Shown piece by piece: positions 34,045-43,697 of a stretch of DNA of 64,000 bases. Numbering within the stretch: the first letter of the stretch is position 1; every line of letters begins with the position of its first letter. The notes beneath the pieces are model-generated. The model was not told the DNA's origin. It saw only the letters and a list, made by a program, of their open reading frames with translations, and did no database searches. The stretch lies in NCBI GenBank assembly GCA_963834965.1, contig CAWIEI010000017.1:124001-188000 (forward strand), written 5' to 3'. This stretch comes from Fodinibacter sp963834965. Its GTDB lineage: Bacteria; Actinomycetota; Actinomycetes; Actinomycetales; Dermatophilaceae. A program made the translations under genes and the position numbers.

Positions 34045-34635
34045 TCACCCCAGCAGGTCGGCGCGTGCCGCGAGCAGCGCGACGTCGACGGCGCGGGAGC
34101 CGTCGGCCGGCGTCACGGGGGCGCCGGTAACCAGCAGGCGCAGGTAGAGCGGCGCAACGATCGTCGACAGCAGGGCCAGCGGGTCGGTGCCCGCCGGGAC
34201 CTGGCCGAGGTCGACCGCCGAGCGCACCCGCTCGCCGAGCGCCGCCGCCCGGGTCGCGAAGAACCGCTGCCGGGCGTCGACGGCGGCCGGCAGGCGGGCG
34301 GCATCCGAGCCCAGCATCGCCACCAGGGGCCGGCCGACCGGGCCGTGCAGCCACCCGACGAGCGACTCCGCGAAGGTGCGCAGGTCGAGGTCGACGTCGC
34401 CGGTGTCGGGGACGGCGAAGTCGTCGGCCGCCAGCTCGAGCAACGCGTCGGTGACCAGGGACTCCCGGTCAGGCCAGCGCCGGTAGACGGTGGTCTTGTG
34501 CACGCCCGCGCGGGCGGCGACCCGCTCGATGCCGAGCGTCGCGTAGCCACCCTCGCCGAGCTCCGCCAGGGTCGCCGCAAGCACCGCCCGGCGGACCACG
34601 GCTCCGCGGCGGCCGGTGACGGCATCCGGACTCAT
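34045..34635 (-). CDS. TetR family transcriptional regulator
   Basis: The 196-residue protein has an N-terminal TetR helix-turn-helix (ATLAELGEGGYATLGIERVA, ARAGVHKTTVYRRWPDRESL) and a helical ligand domain of the AcrR/TetR_C type. ATG 34635 is preceded by an AAGGAG site. It diverges from a membrane protein gene 84 bases away, which is the usual target arrangement. Confidence 0.92.
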   Translation of the reverse strand: MSPDAVTGRRGAVVRRAVLAATLAELGEGGYATLGIERVAARAGVHKTTVYRRWPDRESLVTDALLELAADDFAVPDTGDVDLDLRTFAESLVGWLHGPVGRPLVAMLGSDAARLPAAVDARQRFFATRAAALGERVRSAVDLGQVPAGTDPLALLSTIVAPLYLRLLVTGAPVTPADGSRAVDVALLAARADLLG

Positions 34636-34647
34636 CGCAACTCCTTG

Positions 34648-34693
34648 TTGCGTTAGGCGTGGCGTGGATGCCACACTCGACCTCACAACGCAA
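34648..34693. promoter_or_regulatory. Candidate TetR operators in the divergent promoter
   Basis: Two inverted repeats are nested here. TTGCGTT (34648-34654) pairs with AACGCAA (34687-34693), and GTGGC (34659-34663) pairs with GCCAC (34670-34674) around a 6-base spacer. They lie between the divergent TetR and membrane-protein starts. TetR regulators commonly bind such sites, but which palindrome is the operator is unknown. Confidence 0.5.
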
Positions 34694-34718
34694 CTCACTG
34701 TAGCGATAGGAACGGGCC

Positions 34719-35150
34719 ATGGACCCACGGACCGAACGCACCGCGGGATCTCTGCTGCTCGTCGGCCTGGTGTTCACCGTCGTGCTCGCCGGCCTGGGGG
34801 CCGCGTTCCCTCGGGAGGTGCCGGCCGGCACGGCCTGGCACGCCCTGGTCACCTCCGGCGCGGCCGTGGCCCACGCGCTGCTCGGCATCCTGATGCTGGG
34901 CCTGGCCGGCTGGCTCGCCCTCCGCGCGAGGTTCCGCCGGTGGCCGGTGGTAGCGCTGCTGGGGTGCGGGCTCGCCGTGGCGTCGGGGGTCACCTACGTC
35001 TTGAACGGTCAGGGCGACCCGGCCCTGACCGCCATGACGGTCGGCTGGCTGGTCGCCGTCGGCGCCTCGGTCGTCGTGGTCGTGAGCTCGCGCCGACGCC
35101 TGCGGGCCGAGCGGGCCTCGGGACGGCGGGTCGCTCCCGGTGCCGTCTGA
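34719..35150 (+). CDS. Four-helix membrane protein, probable TetR target
   Basis: This 143-residue protein has helices at LLLVGLVFTVVLAGLGAAF, VAHALLGILMLGLAGWLAL, VVALLGCGLAVASGVTYVLN and MTVGWLVAVGASVVVVVS, with a basic C-terminus. It is divergently transcribed from the TetR gene. No transporter family is recognised. Confidence 0.7.
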   Translation: MDPRTERTAGSLLLVGLVFTVVLAGLGAAFPREVPAGTAWHALVTSGAAVAHALLGILMLGLAGWLALRARFRRWPVVALLGCGLAVASGVTYVLNGQGDPALTAMTVGWLVAVGASVVVVVSSRRRLRAERASGRRVAPGAV

Positions 35151-35168
35151 GCCCGGCAGCGCAACGGC

Positions 35169-35336
35169 TCAGGCGCGGCGCACGAAGCGGTAGTAGCAGC
35201 CCAGGAACACCAGGACGATGCCGATGTTCACGGCCAGCCGCTCCCAGGCGTGGTCCCGATAGAACAGCAGGTCCACGCCCACCACGACGGCAACCATCGC
35301 CAACGCGTAGAGCACGTTCACCGCGGTCCTTCCCAT
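35169..35336 (-). CDS. Small two-helix membrane protein (55 aa)
   Basis: From ATG 35336 the product reads GRTAVNVLYALAMVAVVVGV, a short loop (DLLFYRDHAWERLAVN), then IGIVLVFLGCYYRFVRRA. It converges with the preceding membrane-protein gene. An in-frame upstream extension is Arg-rich and unlikely. Such small two-helix proteins are common and functionally unassigned. Confidence 0.65.
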   Translation of the reverse strand: MGRTAVNVLYALAMVAVVVGVDLLFYRDHAWERLAVNIGIVLVFLGCYYRFVRRA

Positions 35337-35429
35337 GACCCCACCATGGATCCGCCGCCGAGGTGCCCGTCGGCGGCTTCGCAGCCATTGCGGATGCCGA
35401 GGGTCCGCCACAGGGTGTAGGAGAGGGGG

Positions 35430-35834
35430 ATGACCACGCCATCATCCGCAGATCTCCAACGACGCGTCGCCGCATTCGCCGACGACTGGCTACGCCTGGG
35501 GTCACCCGGAGTCGGCGAGCTGGTGGTCGCCGACCCGATCCTCGTCCTCGGCCCGGATGGCACGGTGCCGGTGCCTCGCAGCGCGTTCTTGGCTGCAGTC
35601 GCAGGCCGTGCCGCCGCAGTGGATGAGGCGGGCGCCGCCTCGACCTCCCTCACCGACACGGCGGCCATCGCGATCGGCGACCGCATGGTGCTCGCCACGA
35701 TCAGCTGGTCCTTCGGCGAGGGGGTGGGGGCCGCACTGCTGGTCAGCGACTTCCTTCTCGAACGCGTCGACGACGATGGGCTGCGCTGCGTGGCCTACCT
35801 CCCGCGCACCACGGTGCTCGACCACATCGGCTGA
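35430..35834 (+). CDS. NTF2-like domain protein
   Basis: The 134-residue protein reads RRVAAFADDWLRLGSPGVGE, VVADPILVLGPDGTVPVPRS, a segment of paired strands (AIAIGDRMVLATISWSFGEG) and VSDFLLERVDDDGLRCVAYL. This helix plus curved-sheet order resembles SnoaL/NTF2-like proteins. The assignment is by pattern only. No catalytic residue can be named. Confidence 0.55.
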   Translation: MTTPSSADLQRRVAAFADDWLRLGSPGVGELVVADPILVLGPDGTVPVPRSAFLAAVAGRAAAVDEAGAASTSLTDTAAIAIGDRMVLATISWSFGEGVGAALLVSDFLLERVDDDGLRCVAYLPRTTVLDHIG

Positions 35835-36100
35835 CCACCGGCGGTCACCTGGCGGGGCAGCGCCTGCCGAATCACCCGGGTGGCGGCGCGCAGGGCGACC
35901 CCCGTCTGGGCACCGCGCGCTTCCAGGTCGCCGACATGCACGTGGCCCGCAAGATCCGTTTGCAGGATCCTGCGGGCCGTTCGTACATCGACACGAACTA
36001 CCGCTGCAGGGGGTACGGGAGTCCGTGTCGATCTGGTTCGACCGTACTCCGCTGTGGGAGTTCAGGAAAGCGGCTGCGAGGGGCGGCCCTCAACCGCTTC
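35835..36100. other. Convergent intergenic region with strong hairpin
   Basis: 266 bases between the NTF2-like gene and the HelR gene. It contains a 14-base stem described separately. A frame reading RFQVADMHVARKIRLQDPAG crosses it but is partly produced by the hairpin itself, so I do not call a gene. Confidence 0.4.
35944..35978. terminator. Bidirectional terminator candidate
   Basis: Bases 35944-35957 pair with 35965-35978 (13 of 14 pairs, ggcccgca...tgcgggcc) around a 7-base loop. It lies between convergent genes. No U-tract follows, so it may act as an intrinsic terminator of the actinobacterial tract-less kind or just stabilise 3' ends. Confidence 0.6.
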
Positions 36101-38470
36101 TCAGGACATCGTTGTCCGGTGCTCGTGCGAGGTGAGGATGACGAGCTGCTGTGTCGCCCGCGTCATCGACACGTAGCGGTCGACGGCGCCCTCGATGCCC
36201 TCGCCGAATCGGTGTGGGTCGACCAGCACCACGAGGTCGAACTCCAGCCCCTTGGCGAGCTGCGGCGTCAGTGGGCTGACCCGTGGGCCGGCCACGAACG
36301 TCGAGTCGCCGATCACGCAGGCGACCCCCTCGTCGTGCGTCGCGAGCCACCCGTCGACGACGGCTGCCAGCTCAGCTGCCCGGCCGTGCCCGACCGGTAG
36401 CCCGTTGTCGCGCACCGACGTTGGCACATTGGCGTCCGCCACCGCGGCCCGGATGACGGGCTCGGCCTCGGCCATGACGGCCCGCGGGGTGCGGTAGTTG
36501 ACGTTCAGCGACGCGACCTCGACCCGCCGCAGGCCGGCCCGCTCGAGCCGCTCCTGCCACGGCTCGGCGAACCCGTGCCGGGCCTGGGCACGGTCCCCGA
36601 CGATGGTCAGGCTGCGCGACGGGCAGCGGGCCAGCACCATCTGCCACTCGGCATCGGTCAGCTCCTGCGCCTCGTCGACGACCACGTGGGCGAACGGCCC
36701 GGCGAGCAGGTCGGCACCCTCGGCCGGTTCGGCATCCTCGTCGACGAGGGCGGTGCGCAGGTCCTGGCCGCGCAGCATCGACATCACGTGCATCTCGGAG
36801 TCGTCGCTCGCGATGAGGTCGGTGACCACGTCGGCCATCCGCTCGCGCTCGGCGGCATCGGCTGCCTCCCGGCGGGCACGGCGTGCGGGTGCCTCCGGGT
36901 CGCCGAGGCGTCGCCTGGCGGCATCGAGGAGCGGCAGGTCGGAGGTCGTCCACGCCGTGGCGTCCTCGCGCTGCAGCGCGAACAGGTCGTCGCGCTCCAG
37001 CCACGGCGCGCACCGGCGCAGGTAGGCGGGCACCGTCCAGAGGTCGCCGACGAGGTCGGTCGGCTCGATCAGCGGCCAGGACCGGGCGAACGCCTCCACC
37101 AGGTCGCGGTCGCCGGCGAGCGCCCGACGGAACTTCTCCAGCGGGTCGGTCGTGGGGATGCCGTAGGCGTCGAAGTCGTCCTCGGGCCCGGCGTCGTCGG
37201 CGGCCCACCCGGCATCCCGACCGTCTTCCGGGTCGTGAGCTTCGTCGGTCTCGTCGGTCTCGTCGGTCTCGTCGCGCAGCTTGTCGACGAGGATGCCGAG
37301 CAGCGCCTCCCAGACCACCTTGCGGCTCTCGTTGTGGGCGGCCCCGGGGGCGGGGGCGTCGAAGGCATCGGCCCAGTCGGCGGTGCCGACCCAGACGTCG
37401 CCCCAGGGGGTGCTGACCTCCATCCCCTGCGTCGGTGGCTCCTCGTAGAGGCGCACCGCGGGCTCGATGGCGGCCACGAGGCGTGCGTCCGCCTTGAGCC
37501 GGGCCACCCGCGGGTCCGCCTCGTCGCGTGCCGTGGCCCCCTCGGGCACCAGGTCGCGCAGCGTGCAGGTCTGCACTCCTTCCTCGCCGAGGCTGGGCAG
37601 CACGTCGGACACGTACGCCAGGTAGGGCTGGTGCGGGCCGACGAAGAGCACCCCGCCCCTGCGGTGCCCCAGGCGCGGGTCGGAGTAGAGCAGGTAGGCG
37701 GTGCGGTGCAGCGCGACGACGGTCTTGCCGGTACCCGGGCCGCCGTCGACGACGAGCGCACCCTTCGACCCGGCCCGCACGATGGCGTCCTGGTCGGCGG
37801 CGATGGTGCCGAGCACGTCGCGCATCCGTGCTGAGCGGGTGGCGCCGAGCGAGGCGATGAACGCCGACTGGTCGTCGAGGGATGCCGCGTGCCCGGTCAG
37901 CGCCTCGGCCGTGAACACCTCGTCCCAGTAGTCGCTGACCCGGCCGCGGGTCCACCGGTAGCGGCGCCGGCTGGCCAGGCCCATCGGGTCGGCGTGGGTC
38001 GCGCCGAAGAACGGCTCGGCCACGGGCGAGCGCCAGTCGACGAGCAGCCGCTCGCCGTCGCCGTCGGTGAGGCCGAGGCGCCCGACATAGATGGGGTCGC
38101 CGCCATCGGCAGGCACCACGTGGCCCAGGCACAGGTCGAGCCCGTAGCGGCGCAGGGTGTGCAGCCGGGCGGTCAGCCGGTGCACCTCGAGGTCGCGGTC
38201 GAGGGCGGCCTGACCGGTGCCGGCCGGGGCGAGCCGGGCCGCGGCGAGGCGCTCGGTCAGGTCGGCGATCGCGTGCTCGAGGCTGCTGGCGATGGCCGCG
38301 AAGTGGCGCTCGTCGGACGCGATGAGCGCGGGGTCGGCCTTGGCCGCGAGCCGCGCGGGCAGGGCGAACGCGCTGACAGCGGCGGGGCCCCTGACGGGCT
38401 CGCCGGTCGTCATCCGGTCGTCCGGCTCGGTGGGTGTCGTCGTGGCATCCGGCTCTGTGGTCGGCATCAT
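36101..38470 (-). CDS. helR: HelR-like RNA polymerase-recycling ATPase
   Basis: This 789-residue HelD-family protein has Walker A GGPGTGKT (243-250), Walker B HVVVDEAQELTDAEWQM, and the late helicase motifs LNVNYRTPRAV and VDRYVSMTRATQQLVIL. The N-terminal part, ALIASDERHFAAIASSLEHA, is the coiled-coil start of the HelR group. A DETDETDETDE acidic repeat sits mid-protein. HelR displaces rifamycin-type drugs from RNA polymerase and recycles stalled polymerase in Streptomyces. ATG 38470 is chosen for a GGAG 8 bases upstream; a shorter start at 38413 is possible. A RAE-like palindrome lies about 80 bases upstream. Confidence 0.9.
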   Translation of the reverse strand: MMPTTEPDATTTPTEPDDRMTTGEPVRGPAAVSAFALPARLAAKADPALIASDERHFAAIASSLEHAIADLTERLAAARLAPAGTGQAALDRDLEVHRLTARLHTLRRYGLDLCLGHVVPADGGDPIYVGRLGLTDGDGERLLVDWRSPVAEPFFGATHADPMGLASRRRYRWTRGRVSDYWDEVFTAEALTGHAASLDDQSAFIASLGATRSARMRDVLGTIAADQDAIVRAGSKGALVVDGGPGTGKTVVALHRTAYLLYSDPRLGHRRGGVLFVGPHQPYLAYVSDVLPSLGEEGVQTCTLRDLVPEGATARDEADPRVARLKADARLVAAIEPAVRLYEEPPTQGMEVSTPWGDVWVGTADWADAFDAPAPGAAHNESRKVVWEALLGILVDKLRDETDETDETDEAHDPEDGRDAGWAADDAGPEDDFDAYGIPTTDPLEKFRRALAGDRDLVEAFARSWPLIEPTDLVGDLWTVPAYLRRCAPWLERDDLFALQREDATAWTTSDLPLLDAARRRLGDPEAPARRARREAADAAERERMADVVTDLIASDDSEMHVMSMLRGQDLRTALVDEDAEPAEGADLLAGPFAHVVVDEAQELTDAEWQMVLARCPSRSLTIVGDRAQARHGFAEPWQERLERAGLRRVEVASLNVNYRTPRAVMAEAEPVIRAAVADANVPTSVRDNGLPVGHGRAAELAAVVDGWLATHDEGVACVIGDSTFVAGPRVSPLTPQLAKGLEFDLVVLVDPHRFGEGIEGAVDRYVSMTRATQQLVILTSHEHRTTMS

Positions 38471-38549
38471 CCAGTGGGCTCCGATCGGTCGCATCGGGCC
38501 AGGGTTCCCCGGCTGTCCCGGCCTCGGCCCGCGATTCTGCGCCACTTCG

Positions 38550-38568
38550 GGGGTCTTGCCGCAAGCCC
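38550..38568 (-). promoter_or_regulatory. Rifamycin-associated element (RAE)-like palindrome
   Basis: Read on the minus strand this is GGGCTTGCGGCAAGACCCC, with the perfect core CTTGCGGCAAG. It closely matches the published rifamycin-associated element (consensus about GGGGCTTGCGGCAAGGCCC, from memory). That element precedes many rifamycin-inactivating genes and helR and mediates induction by rifamycin. Position upstream of helR and orientation support the call. Confidence 0.85.
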
Positions 38569-38593
38569 TCCGGTCGGCTATACCTTGGAAGTA

Positions 38594-38621
38594 GAGGAGG
38601 AGAGCAGCGGCTCTCCTCCTT
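38594..38621 (-). terminator. Hairpin after the UvrA gene
   Basis: aggaggagag at 38595-38604 pairs perfectly with ctctcctcct at 38611-38620 around a 6-base loop, and a G-T pair extends the stem by one. It is 64 bases past the UvrA stop and just upstream of the helR promoter, so it should insulate helR from read-through. Confidence 0.7.
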
Positions 38622-38684
38622 CTGGTGCCGGCACCCGGGCCGCCCGGTGGGACAACATTGACCTATTGGTCGAAGTTGCCCCGG

Positions 38685-41060
<2,376 letters not shown>

Positions 41061-41125
41061 CGAGTGGTCCTCCTCAGGTCGGGCGGATGCCGTGTCGCGC
41101 CATCCGTGGTCGTCGCTCGGCCCGC

Positions 41126-41879
41126 TCAGACTAGGCCGGGGGCGCGGGCCGCGCTTCTTCGTTCCTGACCTGCGCCGCGCCCGCCCAGCCGGAGGCGGTC
41201 AGTCGTCGGCGAGCGCCGCGGCCGAACACGCTCATCGGGCCGGTGATCCCGTAGAGCAGGCCGAGCGCCGTGCCAAGGGTGGCCGCCACGACCGCGAGCA
41301 GCACGGACTCGCCCGCGAGCATCCCGCGCAGCTGGCCGCGGGTCAGGCCGAGCGCCCGCATCAGCGCCAGCTCGCGGGAGCGCTCGATGACCGACAGCGA
41401 CAGCGAGGTGCCGATTCCGACGACGGCGATGACGACCGAGACCGCGAGCAGGGCGGTGACCACGGCGGGCGCGGTGTCGACCAGGCTGGTGGCCTGCACG
41501 CGGTCGTGGTGCCGGCGCGGGGGTCAAGGGAGGCCCGGTCGGCCGCGCTGAGCAGCAGCGAGGAGCCGAGGCGCTCGTCGAGGTGCACCCGAAGGTCGCG
41601 CGAGCGGCCACCGGGTCGGACCGCACGGCCAGCTGCAGCAGGCAGCACAGGGCCACCACCCGTGAAGGTGAGCACGGGCTGCCGGCGGCGGGCCGCGAGG
41701 GCGAGCACCATCACCGACGCGATGGCCGCCACGGCCCCGGCGGCGTCGGAGGGGTGCGCGCCGCGCGCGCCGATCCAGAGCGGGACGACGAACACGACGA
41801 ACAGGGCGCCGCTCAGCGTGGCGTCGACGACGAGCGGGTGACGTCGGGGCCAGTCGTAGACCGTCTGGGGGCTCACCAC
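41126..41879 (-). pseudogene. Degraded fusion of histidine-kinase N-terminus and FtsX permease C-terminus
   Basis: From GTG 41879/41876 the first part reads TVYDWPRRHPLVVDATLSGA and AAGAVAAIASVMVLALAARR, the N-terminal membrane part of an actinobacterial sensor histidine kinase. After LQLAVRSDP in another frame, the sequence passes into an FtsX-like permease end (VSVVIAVVGIGTSLSLSVIE, RSRELALMRALGLTRGQLRG, ESVLLAVVAATLGTALGLLY). Kinase and ABC-permease genes are often adjacent in bacitracin-type modules, so a deletion between them is the simplest origin. No catalytic domain remains. Confidence 0.75.
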
Positions 41880-41973
41880 CCCAGCGCAGGAATCGCGAGC
41901 GGCCGGCACATCCGACCGTGGTCGGACCCGTGCCCACGATGCGGGCAACGCGAGACGCGCCGGAACGACATTC

Positions 41974-41996
41974 GACAACTTCGGATAACCGTTGTC
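41974..41996. promoter_or_regulatory. Inverted repeat upstream of peroxiredoxin
   Basis: GACAAC (41974-41979) and GTTGTC (41991-41996) form a perfect 6-base inverted repeat with an 11-base spacer, 18 bases upstream of the peroxiredoxin start. It could be an operator for a peroxide-responsive regulator, but does not match a consensus that I can name with confidence. Confidence 0.45.
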
Positions 41997-42013
41997 CAAA
42001 CCAGGAGCCATAC

Positions 42014-42643
42014 ATGTCCATCCGCCTCGGAGACACCGCCCCCGACTTCACCGCCGAGACGACCGCTGGTCTGATCTCGTTCCACGACTGGAAGCAGGGC
42101 ACGTGGGCCGTCCTGTTCAGCCACCCGGCCGACTTCACGCCCGTCTGCACGACCGAGCTCGGCCGCACGGCTGCCCTGTCGTCGGAGTTCGCGGCCCGCA
42201 ACGCCAAGCCGATCGCGGTGTCGGTCGACTCGATCGAGGACCACCACCGCTGGATCCCGGACATCGCGGAGGTCGCCGGGGTGCCGGTGGACTTCCCGAT
42301 CATCGCCGACTCCGACCGCGCCGTCGCGCAGGCCTACGACATGATCCACCCCGGCCAGGGCGACACCTCGACCGTTCGGTCGGTCTTCCTCATCGACCCG
42401 AACAACACCGTGCGCCTGACCATCACCTACCCGAAGTCGGTGGGGCGCAACATCACCGAGATCCTGCGGGCGCTCGACGCGCTCCAGGCGACCGACGGTG
42501 CACCGATCTCGACACCGGCCGAGTGGGTGCCGGGCGACCGGGTCATCGTGGCGCCGACCATCTCCACCGCCGACGCGCAGGAGCGGTTCGCCAACGTCGA
42601 CGAGGTGCGCCCCTACCTGCGCTTCGCCGACGCCCCGGCCTGA
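42014..42643 (+). CDS. 1-Cys peroxiredoxin (Prx6-type)
   Basis: The 209-residue protein has the peroxidatic loop SHPADFTPVCTTELGRTAAL, where PxxxTxxC carries the catalytic Cys. The Prx6-type C-terminal extension includes ITYPKSVGRNITEILRALDA and AEWVPGDRVIVAPTI. It reduces peroxides in the cytosol. ATG 42014 starts SIRLGDTAPDFTAETT, the standard N-terminus; upstream in-frame sequence is non-coding. Its 3' end overlaps the convergent phosphoesterase gene by 31 bases. Confidence 0.93.
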   Translation: MSIRLGDTAPDFTAETTAGLISFHDWKQGTWAVLFSHPADFTPVCTTELGRTAALSSEFAARNAKPIAVSVDSIEDHHRWIPDIAEVAGVPVDFPIIADSDRAVAQAYDMIHPGQGDTSTVRSVFLIDPNNTVRLTITYPKSVGRNITEILRALDALQATDGAPISTPAEWVPGDRVIVAPTISTADAQERFANVDEVRPYLRFADAPA

Positions 42644-43173
42644 GGTCTCGGGAGGCGGTGCACGACCACGTCGTGTACCGCGCCGTCGGCGAGCCGGCAC
42701 GTCATCCAGGTGCAGTGCGGCTGTCGGCGCCGGTCGGTGGGTGACCCGGGGTTGAGCAGGTGAAGCCCCGAATACGTTGTGTTCCAGGGGATGTGGCTGT
42801 GCCCGAAGACCAGCAGGTCGGTGTCGGGGTAGGCCGCGCGCATCCGTTCGTCGCGCCGGTCCTTGCTCCCCGTCTCATGCACCACCGCGACCCGCACGCC
42901 GGCCACGGTCGCTCCTGCGACCTCTGGCAGCCTGGCCCGCAGCTCGGGGCCGTCGTTGTTGCCCCAGCAGGCCAGCAGCGATCGACTGCGGGCCTCGAGC
43001 CGGTCGAGGGTGGCCACGTCGACCCAGTCGCCGGCGTGCACGACGAGGTCGGCGCGGTCGACCTCCTCCCACAGCGGAGTCGGGAGGTCCTTGGCGCGCA
43101 CCGGTAGGTGGGTGTCGGACATCAACAGCACCCGGATGCCGTCGCCGGTCGCCGGCGCGCCCATGGGGCTCAC
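42613..43173 (-). CDS. YfcE/MJ0936-type metallophosphoesterase
   Basis: This 186-residue protein begins at GTG 43173, overlapping the PPOX stop as GTGA. It has the phosphoesterase motifs VLLMSDTHLPV (DxH), LVVHAGDW (GDxxD-like), LACWGNNDGPEL (GNxD), VVHETGSK (GH-like) and LLVFGHSHIPW. It is a dinuclear-metal phosphodiesterase of unknown substrate. Because of a nearby indel the frame is continuous with the PPOX gene upstream, but the coupled start and intact motifs favour a separate protein. Confidence 0.9.
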   Translation of the reverse strand: MSPMGAPATGDGIRVLLMSDTHLPVRAKDLPTPLWEEVDRADLVVHAGDWVDVATLDRLEARSRSLLACWGNNDGPELRARLPEVAGATVAGVRVAVVHETGSKDRRDERMRAAYPDTDLLVFGHSHIPWNTTYSGLHLLNPGSPTDRRRQPHCTWMTCRLADGAVHDVVVHRLPRPQAGASAKRR

Positions 43174-43593
43174 CCCGCGCCGGCCTCGGCCGCCACGTCG
43201 ACGGGCACGATACGGATGACTCGCCTCGCGCTCGCGCTCGCCGCGTGCCGCGATCCGCTCGACCAGCATGAAGACGCGGAACTGCAGGCCGTACTTCGCG
43301 GCGAGCAGTCGGGTGACCCGCTCGACCTCGACCGGGTCTGCGGTGGTGGTGGCGACGGCCTCCACCGGCACCGCGCCATCGGCGACCTTCCCGCGCCGGC
43401 TGCACTCGACCACGGTGACCCGTGGGGTGTGGCCGATCCGCCTCAGCTTGCCGGTGCCGGCGGGGGTGAACACGGCGAGTGCGTCACCGTCGGGCACGAC
43501 CCAGACCGGCGTCGGGACGCCCTCGCCCGTGCGGCGGAACGTGGTCAGCTGGATGAAGTCGCTCGCACCGAGGGCGAGGCCGGAAGCCGTCAT
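43170..43593 (-). pseudogene. PPOX-class F420/FMN-dependent enzyme with frameshift near the C-terminus
   Basis: From ATG 43593 the sequence reads ASDFIQLTTFRRTGEGVPTP and VWVVPDGDALAVFTPAGTGK, a typical flavin-binding split-barrel (pyridoxamine oxidase-like) fold. After VFMLVERIAARGERERE the frame drifts into Arg/Gly-rich sequence and on into the phosphoesterase. The neighbouring frame gives the proper final strand, RRVIRIVPVDVAAEAGAG, ending at 43170. A one-base change in the gcgctc repeat near 43230 explains this. It could be an assembly error, in which case the enzyme is intact (about 140 residues). Confidence 0.8.
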
Positions 43594-43697
43594 GCCGCCA
43601 ACCTAGGCGTCGTGACGGCCGGGATGCCGGGGCTGTCCGCGCACGCGGGTGTGCGCTGTCGAAGGTCGGCGCCCCCCTCGGCGCCCCGTCGGCGGGG

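Noticed and set aside
35880..36130. Possible protein remnant reading through the hairpin (RFQVADMHVARK)
   Set aside because: Part of its sequence is produced by the inverted repeat itself, and no family is recognisable.
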